Shown: piece after piece, positions 14,511 through 29,000 of the stretch
Position numbering within the stretch: position 1 is the first letter of the stretch
Layout of the letters: every line of letters begins with the position of its first letter
Assembly: GCF_035594125.1 (NCBI RefSeq)
Contig: NC_087190.1
Coordinates: 8,111,539 to 8,175,538, forward strand
Reading direction: 5' to 3'
DNA from: Scylla paramamosain
Taxonomy: Eukaryota; Arthropoda; Malacostraca; Decapoda; Portunidae
Length of the DNA stretch: 64,000 nt
Position numbers and translations under genes: made by a program
The notes under the pieces: generated by a model
The model's input: the letters and a program-made list of their open reading frames with translations, nothing else
Database searches by the model: none
Told to the model about the DNA's origin: nothing

Positions 14511-17362
14511 TGAAGAGTGTTATTTGTGTGTTTTAGTTTTTTGGTTCTTAAGGAACTTAAAAACACTCATAATACACGATTCTCGTAATGTCCTTTCGTT
14601 TCCAAAACATAGTGTTTTTTGCATGTATTTTCCCGTTTTTATAGGCAGCATGATCAAAAACACTCAAAATATATGTTTTTGGTAATGTTATTCTAATTCC
14701 CCATAAAGGGTGTTTTGCATTCATTTTAGCGTTTTGGTATGTAAGGAGCTCAAAAAAACTTAAAGGCAAGTTCTTGGTAAAAGTTGGTTTCATTCCCATG
14801 TAATGTTATTGCCCTGCTTTTTAGTGCTTTATTGCCTAACACGCTCAAAAACACCGAAAGTCACTTTTCTGGTAATGTCATTTCTTGCCAACATAAAACT
14901 ACTTTTGTACGCAATTTGGGGTTTTGGTAAATAAGAATGTGAAAAACACAGAAAATACACGCATTTCGTAAGGTTGTTATGTTTCTTTTTTGAGTGTTAT
15001 TCATGAGTACCAGCGTTTTGGTAACTAAGAAACTTCTCTATATACACGAGTTTTTGCGATTTTTGCCTTGTGGTTCTTTTGAAGTATAAAACACTCATTA
15101 TTCACGTTTCTCGTAATATCCTTTTGTTTCCCAATATAGAATGCTTTTCATCCTTTTTCTCGTTTTTTGTAGGTAACAACATTAAAAACACTTAAAATAT
15201 ACCTTTTTGGTAATATTCTATTTCTTCATATTTGTTGGTTTGCATCCGTTTTAGCGTTTTTCTACCAAAAAGACAGAAAAGACACGTTTTCAGTATTTTG
15301 TTTTGGATTCTTTTATAGAGTGACTTCCATATTATTTATCGTTTTGATGCCTAACAAGATGAAAATCACTCAAAAGACAGGTATCTGGTAAAGTCGTTTA
15401 ATTTCCTCATATAGGTGGCTTTGCATGCAGTTTAGGGTTTGGTAAATAACAGTCCGAAAAAAAAGCTTAAAGTAACTTTTTAATAATAATCTTTTATCAC
15501 ATAATTGCCGTGAATTTTGCCAGAATTTTGGCATCTCGGTACCTATGAAGATGAATAAAAAAAAAAATTCCTATTTTTCTATTTACTTATTTATTTATTT
15601 TTCTAAATAAAGAGTGTTACTCGTGGGTTTTAGCTTTTTGCTTAAGGAACTTTAAAACACACATAATACACGTTTCTCTAATATCCTTTCCTTTCCCAAA
15701 CATAAGGTTCTTTGCATGTATTTAAGCGTTTTTATAGATAACATGATTAAAAGACACTCAAAATACCTGTTGGTTATGTTATTTTGTTTCTATATAAAGT
15801 GTGTTTTGCATGCGTTTTAGCGCATATAAGGAGCTAAAAAAACACTTAAAGGCAAGTTCATGGTAAACGTTGGTTTTACTCCGTGTAATGTTATTGCCTT
15901 GTTTTTTAGTGCTTTATTGCCTAACACTCTCAAAAACACTCAGAAGACAATTTTCTTGTAATGTCATTTTTTTTTCCCATATAAAGCTATATTCGCATAG
16001 AATTTCGTTTTTTTTTTAACTAAGAATGTGAAAAAACACTCAAAATACACGCATTTAGTAAGGTTGTTCTGTTTGTCAATTAAGAGTGTTATTCATAAGT
16101 TTCAGCATTTTGGTATCTAAGAAACTTCTCCATATATACGAGTTTTTGTTTTTTGCCTTGTGGATCTTGTGAAACTATAAAACACTCATTATACACGTTT
16201 CTCGTAATGTCCTTTTGTTTCCCAATATAGAGTGATTGGCATGCATTTTCGCGTTTTTTGTAGGTAACATGTTCAAAAACACTCAAAATATACGTTTTTG
16301 GTGATGTTTTTTCTATTTCTTCGTATTGGTTGGTTTGCATCCGTTTTAGCGTTTTTCTACTTAAAACACTGAGAAGACATGTTTTCAGTAATTTTGTTTT
16401 GGATTCCCATATTGAGTGACTTCAATGGTATTTATCGTTTTGGTGCCTAACATGCTAAAAACACTCAAAAGACAGGTTTCTTGTAAAAGTCGTTTAATTT
16501 CCATATATAGGTGGCTTTGCATGCACTTCAGGGTTTGGTACATAACAGTCCGAAAAAAATCTAAAATTTACATTTTTTGATAATGTTCTTTTTTCCACAT
16601 AATTTCCCTGAATTTTGCCAGAATTTTGGCATCTTGGTACCTATGAAGATGAATAACAAAAAAAAAAAAAAAATGCTATTTTTTATTTATTGATTTTTTT
16701 TCTCTATAAAGAGTGTTATTTGTGGGTTTTAGCTTTTTTGTACTTAAGGAACTTAAAAACACTCATAATACATGTTTCTCATAATGTCCTTTCGTTTCCC
16801 AAATATAGGGTTCTTTGCATGTATTTAAGCGTTTTTATAGGTAACATGATCAAAAACACTCAAAATACATATTTTTGGTGATGTATTTCTGTGTCTCCAT
16901 AAAGGGTGTTTTTACATGCGTTTTAGTGTTTCAATATGTAAGGAGCTCAAAAACACTTAAAGGCAAGTTCTTGGTAAAATTTGGTTTTATTCCCATGTAA
17001 TGTGATTGCCCTGCTTTTTAGTGCTTTATTGCATAACACGCTCAAAAACACTCAAAAGACACTCTTCTGGTAATGTCATTTTTTTTTCCACATAAAGCTA
17101 GTTTTGCATGGAATTTGGGGTTTTGGTAACTAAGAATGTGAAAAACACTCAAAATACACGCATTTGCTAAGGTTGTTCTGTATCTCAATTAAAAGTGTTA
17201 TTCATGAGTTTCAACGTTTTGTTACCTAAGAATCTCAAAAACACTCATAATGCACCTTTCTCGTAATGTCGCTCTTTTTCTTCATATAGGGTGCTTTGCA
17301 TGCATTTTGGCATTTTTTTCACGTAATAGTTGAAAAACACTGAAAATACACGCTTTTGGTAA

Positions 17363-19470
17363 TAAGAACATAAGAACGTAAGAAATAAGTAAATCTGCAA
17401 GAAGGCATCAGGCATACAAGTGGCAGTACTTGTATGAAATATGCCTACCTATTTCCACCTATCATCCCCATCCATAAATGTGTAATTTTCTCTTACTGTT
17501 CCCAAATGCCTGAGCACTAACAGCTTGATTACTACGTCCGTTCCAATCATCTACTACTCTATTTGAGAACCAATTCCTTCCTGTCTCCTTTTTGAACATC
17601 AAGTTTTCAGGCTTGAACCCGTTTTTCTTGTTCTATCATATTTACAGATTCTAAGAGTTTTCCTTATGTTCCCTTTATTATTACCCATATACCACTAAAA
17701 GACTTCTATTAGGTCCACTCTTAACCAACGTCTCTTTAAAGAATGTAAATTTAACAGCTTGAATATCGCTTTGTAAGGAATATTAATCATCCTCTATATC
17801 TTTTTAGTTATTTTCCTTTGTACTGATTCTAATAGACCTTTATCCTTCCTGTGATGTGGTGACCAGAATTGGACAGTGTAGTCTATATGAAGTCTGACCA
17901 GCGCCAAATGTAACTTTAATATTACTTCGGGAGTTCTCCTTTTAGCACTCCTGAAAATGAATCATAATACACTATTTGCTTTGTTTCTGGCCTCTTTCCA
18001 TTGCTTTCTTAGACGGAGTTCAGATATAACCTTAAATCTCAAAACTTTTACTTACCCTGAACCTACCAGAACTTGGTTGTTCATTGTGTAACTACTGTGT
18101 GGGTTTTTTCTACTTACGCTAAGTGCTTTGCATTTGTTGACATTAAACTGCATTTGCCATCTGTCCGTCCATTCGTTCAACCTATTCAAATCTGCCTGCA
18201 AGGCGATGGTATGCGATTCTGACCTAATTAATCTACATATTCTCGTGTCATCCGCAAACACTACTAATCCGCAAACTAATCTACTACTACTAATCTACAC
18301 TACTAATCCGCAATCACTACTAATATCACTATCCAAGCCATTGACATATATTACAAACAACATCGGCCCTAATACTAATAATCTCACCCCACTAATTACT
18401 TGACCCCACTCCGATTTAGAGCCGTTTATTACAACACTCTGTCGCCTGATGCTTAGCCATGACTTTATCCAATCTAAACACCTCATATCTCTCGTGCGCC
18501 CTAACATTTCTCAGTAGCCTCTGATGGGGTACCTTGTCAAACGCTTTACTAAAGTCCTGATATAGGATGCCATAACTATCACCATTATCTGCCGCCTTGT
18601 AAACCTTACTGTATAAACTTACCAAGTTTCTCATGTAAGACTACCCATTCCAGAAGCCGTGCTGTCACTGAGTTATCAAGTTATGTTTGTCTAAATGCTC
18701 TTAAATGTTCTTCGCTATTATTGACTCCATTATTTTACATTCAACAGAAGTTAAGCTGACAGGTTAGACGTTAAAGTTTTATCTCCTTTCTTAAAGGTAG
18801 GTACTATATTCTCCTGCCTGCAAATTACCGATACCTCACATGACTAAAGTGATTTCCTAAGGACAGAAACTAACAGATTACTTATAACCTTTTTCCTTTC
18901 CTTAAATACTGTGGAATATATTTCATCTGGTCCTGGTGACGAACTTTTCAACTTATCTATCTCCTGTTCCACTATCTCTTTTAGTTATGGTAATATCTGT
19001 CAGCTTCTCATCCACTTTTACTCTTAATATCTTCTCACTATTCGGCAAATCCTGCATGTTTTCCTGGGCAAAGACAATTAAAAAATACTCGCTCACAATT
19101 TTACTAATCTCCTCTCAACAACTAATCAGGTCCCATTCTGCTGTCTTTAAGGAACTATTGTTTCTCTATTCTTCGTCTTATATGCCTGATAAAATCCTTT
19201 GAGGTCCATCATCGCTTGGTTGGTTACCTTTAATTCATAACTATTTTTAGCTTTCCTTGTTAAACTCCTGAATTTTCTAATTCATTATACTCGTATTATG
19301 GCCTTAAAACCACTTCCCTTGTCTTTAATCTCATATATACTTCTCCTTCGCCCTATATAGTGTTTTAACCTCAGTCATCCATTTAGGATCATTCTTCTGC
19401 GATCTTTTTTTTCTATAAGGGATGTTCCCTAACTGTCCTGAATGTAATTTATCAACGAAATATTTATTTC
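17363..19470 (-). mobile_element. Degenerate non-LTR retrotransposon (LINE), 5'-truncated
   Basis: A 2.1-kb non-satellite segment interrupts a monomer between TTTTGGTAA and CTTCTCCATAAAGGG. Read on the minus strand it runs from a truncated 5' end near 19470, through broken reverse transcriptase sequence, to a 3' tail of TTCTTA-type repeats at 17363-17395. That kind of tail is typical of an abundant decapod LINE family as I recall it. Stop codons and frameshifts break the reading frame throughout, so it is dead. About 10 bp of satellite are missing at the insertion point and I see no target-site duplication. The CR1/Jockey-like assignment is inference from motif style. Confidence 0.85.
18052..18942 (-). 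pseudogene. Reverse transcriptase pseudogene of the degenerate LINE
   Basis: Reading the minus strand downward, recognisable RT blocks appear in the right order but in shifting frames. They are SPGPDEI near 18940, a TFKKGDK-like block near 18790, QHGFWNG near 18660, motif A as DFSKAFDKVPHQRLL near 18560, a degraded GSVLGP-type block as VLGPMLFVIYVN near 18370, and motif C as FADDT near 18255. The last is followed by LNRLNEWTDRWQMQFNVNKC, the usual start of the post-catalytic region. In-frame stops occur, for example just after the SPGPDEI block. The catalytic aspartates of motifs A and C are still readable, but no continuous frame connects them. No function is expected. Confidence 0.88.
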
Positions 19471-19618
19471 GCTTCTCCATAAAGGGTGTTTTGCATGGGT
19501 TTTAGCGTTTCTGTAAATAAGAACCTATAAAACACGTTTTTAGTAATGTTGTTTTGTATTCCTTTATAGAGTGCTTTCGATGCTTTTTAGCGTTCTGGTG
19601 TCTAACACGTTGAAAAAC

Positions 19619-19715
19619 AAAACCACAAGGCAAAAAACGCAAAATCTCGTGAATATGCAGAAACTCATGAATAACACTCTTAATTGAGAAACAGAGCAAC
19701 CTTCCTAAATGCGTG
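19619..19715 (-). repeat. Short inverted HOR fragment, copy 1
   Basis: Monomeric flank sequence ends at GTTGAAAAACAA and continues as reverse-complement HOR (ACCACAAGGCAAAAAACGC) until AAATGCGTG. There it returns to plus orientation at TCAAAAACACTAAAAGG. The exit junction is shared with the inserts ending at 26063 and 33031. This is the shortest of the three copies. Confidence 0.8.
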
Positions 19716-22700
19716 TCAAAAACACTAAAAGGCAAGTTCTTCGTAAAAAGATCGTTTTATTCCCATGTAATGTGATTGCCCTGCTTTTTAGTGCTTTATT
19801 GCCTAACACGCTCAAAAACACTCAGACACTTTTCTGGTAATGTCATTTTTTTCCCACATAAAGCTAGTTTCGCATGGAATTTTGGGTTTTGGTAACTGAG
19901 AATGTAAAAAAACTCAAAATACACGCACTTAGTAAGGTTGCTATGTTTCTTGATTTAGAGTGTTATTAATGAATTTCAGTATTTTGGTATCTTAGAAACT
20001 TCTCCATACAGTCGAGTTTTTGCGTTTTTTGCCTTGTGATTCTGGTGAAACTATAAAACACTCATTATACGCGTTTCTCGTTATATCCTTTTTTTTTTCC
20101 TTATATAGAGTCCTTTGCATATATTTTCGCGTTTTTTTTATGTAAAAACCTCAAGAACACAAAATATATTTTTTGGTAATGTTATTCTATTTCTTCATAT
20201 TGGTTGGGTTGTATCCGTTTTAGCGTTTTTTCTACGTAAATCTTTTAAAAGACGCGTTTCCAGTAATTTTGTTTTGGATTTCCATATAGAGTGACTTTCA
20301 TATTATTTATTGTTTTATTGCCTAACATGCTTTTTGGTGCCTTTTGCCTCCTAATATAGAGATCTTTCCATCTATTTTCGCGTTTTTTGTAGGTAACAAT
20401 TTCAAAAACACTCAAAATTATTCTATTTCTTCATTTTGGTTGGTTTGCATCCGTTTTAGCGTTTTCTACTTAAAAAGCCGAAAAGACACGTTTTCAGTAA
20501 TTTTGTTATGGATTCCCATATAGATTGACTTCCTTGGGTTTTATCGTGTTTGTTCCTAACATGCAGAAAAACACTCATAAGACAGTTTTCTGACAAAGAC
20601 GTTTAATTTCCCCATATAGGTGGCTTTCCATGCAATTTAGGGGTTTGGTACATAATCCGAAAAAAAGCTAAATTTAACTTTTTTGACAATGTTCTTATTT
20701 CATATAATTTCCTGAACTTTCCCCGAATTTTGGCACCTCCTTACCTGTGAAGATGAATAAGAATAAAAAATAAATATTGTATTTTTTTATTTATTTATTT
20801 TTTTTTTTTTTTCTCAATAAAGAGTGGAATTTGTGGCTTTTAGCTTTTTCGTACTTAATGATCTTAAAAACTTTCATAATACACGTTTCTCGTAATGTCC
20901 TTTTGTTTCCCAAAAATAGGGTTCTTTGCATGTATTTGGGCGTTTTTATTGGTAACATGATCAAAAACACTTAAAATACATATTTTTGGTAATGTTATTC
21001 CGTTTCAACATAAAGTGTATTTTGCATGCATTTTAGTGTTTTGGTATATAAGGAGCTCAAAAATACTTAAAGGCAAGTTCTTGGTAAAAATTCGTTTTCC
21101 TCCAATGTAATGTGATTGCCCTCCTTTTTAGTGCTTTATTGCCTATCACGCTCAAAAACACTCAAAAGAAACTTTTCTGGTAAAGTCATTTTTTTTTTCC
21201 CACAAATCTATTTTTGCATGCAATATGGGGTTTTGCTAACTAAGAATGTGAAAAGCACTCAAAATACACGCATTTATTAAGGTTGTTCTGTTTCTCAATT
21301 AGGAGTGTTATACATGAATTTTAGCATTTTTGTATCTAGGAAACCTCTCCATATACACGAGATTTTGCGTTTTTTGCCTTGTGGTTCTTTTGAACTATAA
21401 AACAGTCATTATACAGATTTCTTGCAATGTCCTTTTGTTTCCCAATATAGAGTACTTTGCGTCTATTTTCGCTTTTTTTGTTAGCAATAAGCTCAAAACA
21501 CCCAAAATATACCTTTTTAGTAACGTTTTTCTATTTTTTGATATAGGTTGCTTTGCATACGTTTTAGCGTTTTTCTATGTAAAACACTGAAAAGACACGT
21601 TTTCAGTAACTGTTTTGGATTCCCATATAGAGTTCCTTATTATTTATCGTTTTGGTGCCTAACATGCTAAAAAAAAAACACTCAAAACACAGATTTCTGG
21701 TAAGGTCGTTTAATTTATTCATATAGGAGGCTTTGCATGCAATTTAGGGTTTGGTACATAACAGTTTGAAAAAAAAAAGCTGAAATTAACTTTATTGATA
21801 ATATTCTTTTATCATACCATTGCCCTGATTTTCCCAGAATTTTGGCATCTCGGTACTATGAAGATGAATAACAAAAAAAAAAATATCCTATTATTTTATT
21901 TTTTTGTTTTTTATTTTCTAAATAAAGAGTGTTATTTGTGGGTTTTAGCTTTTTGGTACTTAAGGAACTTAAAAAAACACTCATAATGCACGTTTCTCGT
22001 AATGTCCTTTTGTTTCCCAAACGTAATGTTCTTTGCATGTATTTAAGCGTTTTTATAGATAACATAATGAAAAACACTCAAAATATATGTTTTTGGTAAT
22101 GTTATTCTGTTTCTCCATAAAGTTTGTTTTGCATGCGTTTTAGCAGTTTGTTATATAAGGAGCTCAAAAACACTTAAAGGAAAGTTTTTGGTATAAAATG
22201 GTGTTATTCTAATGTAATATGATTACCCTGCTTTTTAGCACTTTGTTGCCTATCACGCTCAAAAACACTTAAAAGACACTTTTCTGGTAATGTCATTTTT
22301 TTCTCACATAAAGATGGTTTCGCATGCAATTTGCGGTTTTCGTAACTAAGAATGTGAAAACACTCAAAATACACGCATTTAGTAAGGTTGTTCTGTTTTT
22401 CAATTAAGAGTATTATTCATGAGTTTCAGCATTTTGGTATCTAGGAACCTTCTCCATATACACGAGTTTTTGTGTTTTTTTGCCTTTTTGTTCGTTTGAA
22501 CTATAAAAACTCATTATACACTTTTCTTGCAAAGTCCTTTTGTTTTCTAATATAGAATGCTTTGCATCAATTTTCCCGTTTTTTGTAGGTAACAAGCTCA
22601 AAAACACTCTATAATATACCTTTTTGGTAATGTTTATCTATTTCTCTATATTGGTTGGTTTGCATCCGTTTTAGCGTTTTTCTACGTAGAACACTGCAAA

Positions 22701-25576
22701 GACACGTTTTCAGCAATTTTGTTTTTGATTCTCATATAGAGTGAGTTCTTTATTATTTATCGTTTTGGCGCCTAACATGCTGAAAACATTCAAAAAACAG
22801 ATTTCTGGTAAGGTCGTTTAATTTCCTCATATAGGAGTCTTTGGATACACTTTAGGGTTTGGTATATAACAGTCCGAAAAAAAAGCTTAAATTAACTTTT
22901 TTGATAATTTTCTTTTATCATATAATAGCCCTCAATTTTCCCAGAATTTTGGCATCTCGGTACCTATGAAAATGAATAACAAAAAAAAAAATCCTATTTT
23001 TTTTTTTTCTTAATTTTTTTCTAAATAAAGAGTATTATTTGTGGTTTTTAACTTTTTGGTACTTAAGGAACTTAAAAACACTTATAATACACATTTCTCG
23101 TAATGTCCTTTCGTTTCGCAAACATAAGGTTCTTTGTATGTATTTAAGCGTTTTTATAGATAACATGATCAAAACCCTCATATATATGTTTTTTGGTAAT
23201 TTTATTCTGTTTCTCCATAAAAGGTGTTTTCCATGCGTTTTAGCGTTTTGGTATGTAATGAGCTCAAAAACACTTAAAGGCAAGTTCTTGGTAAAAGTTG
23301 TTTTTATTCCCATGTAATGTGATTACCCTGCTTTTTAGTGCTTTATTGCCTAACACGCTGAAAAACACTCAAAAGACACTTTTCTTGTAATATCATTTTT
23401 TTTTCTCACAAAAAGCTAGTTTTGCATGGAATTTGGTGTTTTGGTAACTAAGAATGTGAAAAAAAACTCAAAACACAGGCATTTAGTAAGGTTGTTCTAT
23501 TTCTTAATTAAAAGTGTTATTCATGAGTTCCAGCATTTTGCTATGTAAGAAACTTTTCTAATACATACATTTGATAAGGTATTTCTCTTTTAAAATTAAA
23601 TGTGTTATTCATGAGTTTCAGCTTTTTGGTATGTAAGAAACTTCTTTATGTACACGAGTTTTTGAGTTTTTTACCTTGTGGTTCTTGTCAAACTATAAAA
23701 CACTCATACACGTTTCTCGTAATGTCCTTTTCTTTGCCAATATAAAGTGCTTTCCATCCATTTTTGCATTTTTTGTAGGTAACAAGCTCAAAAACACATC
23801 AAAATATATCTTTTTGGTAATGTTATTCTATTTCTTCATATTGGTTGGTTTACATCCGTTTTAGCGTTTTTCTACGTAAATCACTGAAAAGACACGTTTT
23901 CAGTAATATTGTTGAAATTGCTGAAAAAACACTGAAAAGACTGTAAAGTCGTGTAATTTTCCCATATAGGTGGATTTGCATACACTTCAGGGTTTGTACA
24001 TAACCGGAAAAAGCTAAAATTATCTTTTTTTATAAATGATCTTTTTGCAAAATTTCCATGAATTTTGCCAGAATTTTGGCATCTCGGTACCTATGAAGAT
24101 GAATAACAAAAAAAAAAAAAATTTCTCTATAAAGAGTGTTATTTTTGGATTTTAGCTTTTTGGTACTTAAGTAACTCAAAAACACTCATAATACACGATT
24201 TTTGTAATGCCCTTTTGTTATACAAACATAGGGTTCTTTGAATGTATTTAATCGTTTTTATAGGTTACATGATCAAAAACACTCAAAATACATGTTTTTG
24301 GTAATGTTATTCTCTTTCTCCATAAAGGGTGTTTTGCATGCGTTTTAGAGATTTGGTATGTAAGGAGTTAAAAAACACTTAAAGGCAAGTTCTTCGTAAA
24401 AGTTTGTTTTATTCCCTCGTAATGTGATTGTTCTGCTTTTTAGTGCTTTGTTAAATATCACGCTCTAAAACACTAAAAACAGACTTTTTTGGTAGTCATT
24501 TTTTTTTTCCCACATGAAGGTTGTTTCGCATGTAATTTGGCATTTTCGTAACTAAGAATGTGAAAAACACTCAAAATACACAATTTGGTAAGGTAGTTCT
24601 GTTTATCGATTAAAAGTGTTATTCATGCATTTCATCATTTCGGTATGTAAGAAATTTCTCTATATACACGAGTTTTTGCGTTTATTGCCTTGTGGTTCTT
24701 TTAAAACTAGAAAACACTCATTATACACGTTTCTCGTAATGTCCTTTTGTTTCCTAATATAGAGTGCTTTACATCCATTCTTGCATTTTTTGTAGGTAAC
24801 AAGCTCAAAAACACTCAAAATATATCTTTTTGGTAATGTTATTCTACTTCTTCATATAGGATGGTTTGCATCCGCTTTAGCGTTTTTCTACGTAAAACAC
24901 TAAAAAGACACATTTTCAGTAATTTTGTTTTGGATTCGCATATTGACTGATTTTCATATTATTTATCGTATTGGTGCCTAACATGCTGAAAAACACTGAA
25001 AAGACAGGTTTCTGGTAAAGTCGTTTAACTTTCCTATATAGGTGGCTTTGCATGCAATTTAGGTTTTGGTACATAACAATCCAAAAAAAAATAGCTATAA
25101 TTAACTTTTATGATAATGTTCTTTTTTCCACATAAATTTCCTGAATTTGGGCAGAATTTTGTTAATTCGGTACCTATGAATATGAAAAAAAAAAAAAATT
25201 TTATTTATTAATTTTTTTCTAAAAAAAGTGTTATTTATGGGGTTTAGCTTTTTGGTACTGAAGGAACTTAAAAAAAACACTCATAATACATGTTTCTCGT
25301 AATGTCCTTTTGTTTCCCAAATATAAGGTTCTTTGCATGTATTTAAGCGTTTTTATAAATAACATGATCAAAAACACTCAAAATATATGTATTTGGTAAT
25401 GTTTTTCTGTTTCTCCATAAAATGTATTTTGCATGCGTTTTAGCGTTTTGGTATATAAGGAGCTCAAAAACACTGAAAGGCAAGTTCTTGGTAAAATTTC
25501 GTTTTATTCCCATGTAATGTGATTGCCCTGGCTTTTAATGCTTTATTGCATAACACGCTCAAAAAACACTGAAAAG

Positions 25577-26063
25577 ACATGCAAAGCCTCCCATATGAGG
25601 AAATTAAAGACCTTACCAGAAATCTTTCTTTTGAGTGCTTTTCAGCTTGTTAGGCACCAAAACGATAAATAATAAGGAACTCAGTCTATGTGGGAATCCA
25701 AAAGAAAATTACTGAAAATGTGTCTTCTCAGTGTTTTACGTAGAAAAACGCTAAAACTGATGGAAACCAACCAATATGAAGAAGCAGAAAAACTTTACCA
25801 AAAATGTATATTTTCAGTGTTTTTGAGCTTGTTACCTGCAAAAAAAAAAAAAAAAAAGCAAAAAATTGATAGAAAGCACTCTATATTGGGAAACAAAGGG
25901 ACATTGCGAGAAAAGTGTATAATGAATGTTTTATAGTTCAAAAAAACACAAGGCAAAAAACGCAAAAACTCGTGTATATGGAGAAGTTTCCTAGATACCA
26001 AAATGCTGAAACTCATGAATAACACTCTTAATTGAGAAACAGAACAACCTTACTAAATGCGTG
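25577..26063 (-). repeat. Inverted HOR fragment, copy 2 (longest)
   Basis: Entry is at about 25577 (CATGCAAAGCCTCCC), the same entry junction as at 8405. The reverse-complement monomers run through AACGATAAATAATAAGG, ACGTAGAAAAACGC and CACAAGGCAAAAAACGC to AAATGCGTG. Plus orientation then resumes with TCAAAAACACTAAAAGG. This copy links the inversion entry of the 8.4-kb locus with the inversion exit of the 19.7- and 33.0-kb loci. A frame that stays open across it is only complement satellite. Confidence 0.83.
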
Positions 26064-29000
26064 TCAAAAACACTAAAAGGCAAGTTCTTCGTAAAAGTTG
26101 GTTTTATTCTCATGTAATGTGATTGCCCTGCTTTTTAGTGGTTTATTTACCAACACGCTCAAAAACACTCAAAGACACTTTTCTTGTAATGTCATTTTTT
26201 TCCCACATAAAGCTAGTTTCGCATGGAATTTGGGATTCTGGTAACTAAGAATGTAAAAAAACACTGAAAATACACGCATTCAGTAAGGTTGCTCTGTTTC
26301 TTGATTAAGAAAGTTTTTCATGAGTTTCAGCATTTTGGTATCTTGGAAACTTGTCCACACATACGAGTTTTTGCGTTTTTTGCCTTGAGATTCTGGTGAA
26401 ACCATAAAACACTCATTATATACGTTTCTCTTTATATCCTTTTTTTTTTCCTAATATACAGTGCTTTGCATCCATTTTTGCGTTTTTTTTTTTTATGTAA
26501 CAAGTTCAAAAACACACAAAATATACTTCTGTGGTAATATTATTCTACTTTTTCATATTGGCTGGTATGCATCCGTTTTAGCGTTTTTCTACGTAAATCT
26601 TTTAAAAGACACGTTTTCAGTAATTTTGTTTTTGATTTCCATATAGAGTGACTTTCATATTATCTATCGTTTTGGTGCTTAACATACGAAAAGACACTGA
26701 AAAGACGTGTTTCTTTTAAAGTCGTTAAATTTTCCCAAATAGGTGGCTTTGCATACACTTTATGGTTTGGTACATAACTCCGAAAAAAGGTAAAATGATC
26801 TTTTTCGATAATGTTCTTTTTTCCACATAATTTCTCTAAATTTTTGCAGAATTTTGGCATCTTGGTACCTATTAACATTAATAACAAAAAAATAAAAATG
26901 CTATTTTTTTTAATTTATTTTTTTTCTCTACAAAGAGTGTTATTTGTAGGTTTTAACGTTTTGGTACTTAGGGAACTTAAAATCATTCATAATACACATT
27001 TCTCGTAATGTCCTTTCGTTTCTCAAATATAGGGATCTTTGCATGTATTTAAGTGTTTTTATAGGTAACATGATAAAAAAACACTCAAAAACACTTGTTT
27101 TTTGTAATGTTATTCTGCTTCTCCATAAATAAGTGTTTTGCATGCGTTTTAGCGATTTGTTATGTAAGGAGCTGAAAAACACTTCAAGGCAAGTTCTTGG
27201 TAAAAGTTGGTTTTATTCCAATATAATATGATTGCCCTGATTTTTAGTGCATTATTCCCTAACACGCTCAAAAACACTCAAAAGACACTTCTGGTAATGT
27301 CAGTTTTTTTTTCACACATAAAGCTAGTTTTGCATGCTATTTGGGGTTTTGCTAACTAAGAATGTGAAAAAAAAACATTAAAAATACAAGCATTTGGTAA
27401 TGTTGTTCTGTTTTTCAATTAAGATTGTTATTCTTGAGTTTCAGCATTTTGGTATCTAAGAAACTTCTTTACAAAAGATGCAAAAACGAGTTTTTGCATT
27501 TTTTGCTTTGTGGTTCTTGTGAACCACAAGTTCTTTTGCCGGAAAATAATAAGACACTCATTATACACGTTTCTCGTAATGTCCTTTTCTTTCCCAATAG
27601 GGAGTGCTTTGCATCCATTTTCGCTTTTTTTGTAGGTAAAGAGCTCAAAAACACTCAAAATAAACCTTTTTGGTAATGTTATTCTATTTCTTTTTATTGG
27701 TTAGTTTGCATCCGTTTTAGTGTTTTTCAACGTAAAACAACGAAAAGACACGTTTCAGTAATTTTGATTTCGATTCCCAAAGAATATTGCCAGAATTTTG
27801 GCATCTTAGTACCTATGAAGATGAATAAAAAAATAAAATAAAAATTATTTTATTTTTTTTTCTCTAAAAAGAGTGTTATTTGTGAGTTTTAGCTTTTTAG
27901 GTACTTAAGGAACTTAAAAACACTCATAAAACACATTTCTCGTAATGTCCTATCGTTTCGCAAACATAAGATTCTTTGCATGTATTTATGCGTTTTTATA
28001 AATAACATGATCAAAAACACTCAAAATACATGTTTTTGGTAATGTTTCTCCATAAAGTATGTTTTGCATGCGTTTTAGCGTTTAGATATGTAAGGAGTTA
28101 AAAAAAAAAACACTTAAAGGCAAGTTCTTCGTAAAATTTGGTTTTATTCCCATGTAATGTGATTGTTCTGCTTTTTAGTGCTTTGTTGCACATCACGCTC
28201 AAAAACACTCAAAAGACACTTTTCTGGTAATATTTTTTTTTTTCCACATAAAGCTAGTTTCGCATGTAATTTGGGATTTTCGTAACTAAGAATGTGAAAA
28301 ACACTTAAAATACACACATTTGGTAAGGTAATCCCGTTTCTCAATTAAAAGTGTTATTCATGCATTTCAGCATTTTGGTATGTAAGAAAATCATCTATGT
28401 ACACGAGTTTTTGCGTTTTTTGCCTTGTGATTCCTGTGAAATTATAAAACACTCATTATACAAGTTTCTCGTAATGTTCTTTTGTTTCCCAATATAGAGT
28501 GTTTTCCATCCATTTTCGCATTTTTTGTAGGTAACAAGTTGAAAATACTCAAAATATATCTTTTTGGTAATGTTATTCTATTTCTTCCTATTGGTTGGTT
28601 TGGATCCGTTTTAGCGTTTTTCTTCGTAAATCACGGAAAAGACACGTTTTCAGTAATATTGTTGAAATTGCTGAAAAAACACTCAAAAGACAGATTTCTG
28701 GTAAAGTCGTGTAATTTCCCCATATAGGTGGCTTTGCATGCACTTCTGGGTTTGGTACATAATTCCGGAAAAAAGCTAAAAAAAAATTTTTACAATGTTT
28801 TTTTTACATAATTTCGCTGAATTTTGCCTGAATTTTGGCATCTTAATTTTGATCAAAAACACTCAAAATACATGTTTTGGTAATGTTATTCTCTTTTTCC
28901 ATAAAGGGTGTTTTGCATGCGTTTTAGCGTTTTGGTATGTAAGGAGTTAAAAAAAACTTAAAGGCAAGTTCTTCGTAAAAGTTGGTTTTATTCCTATATA

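Noticed and set aside
18128..19202. Plus-strand frames of 88-91 codons over the degenerate LINE
   Set aside because: They are antisense to recognisable reverse transcriptase sequence on the minus strand.
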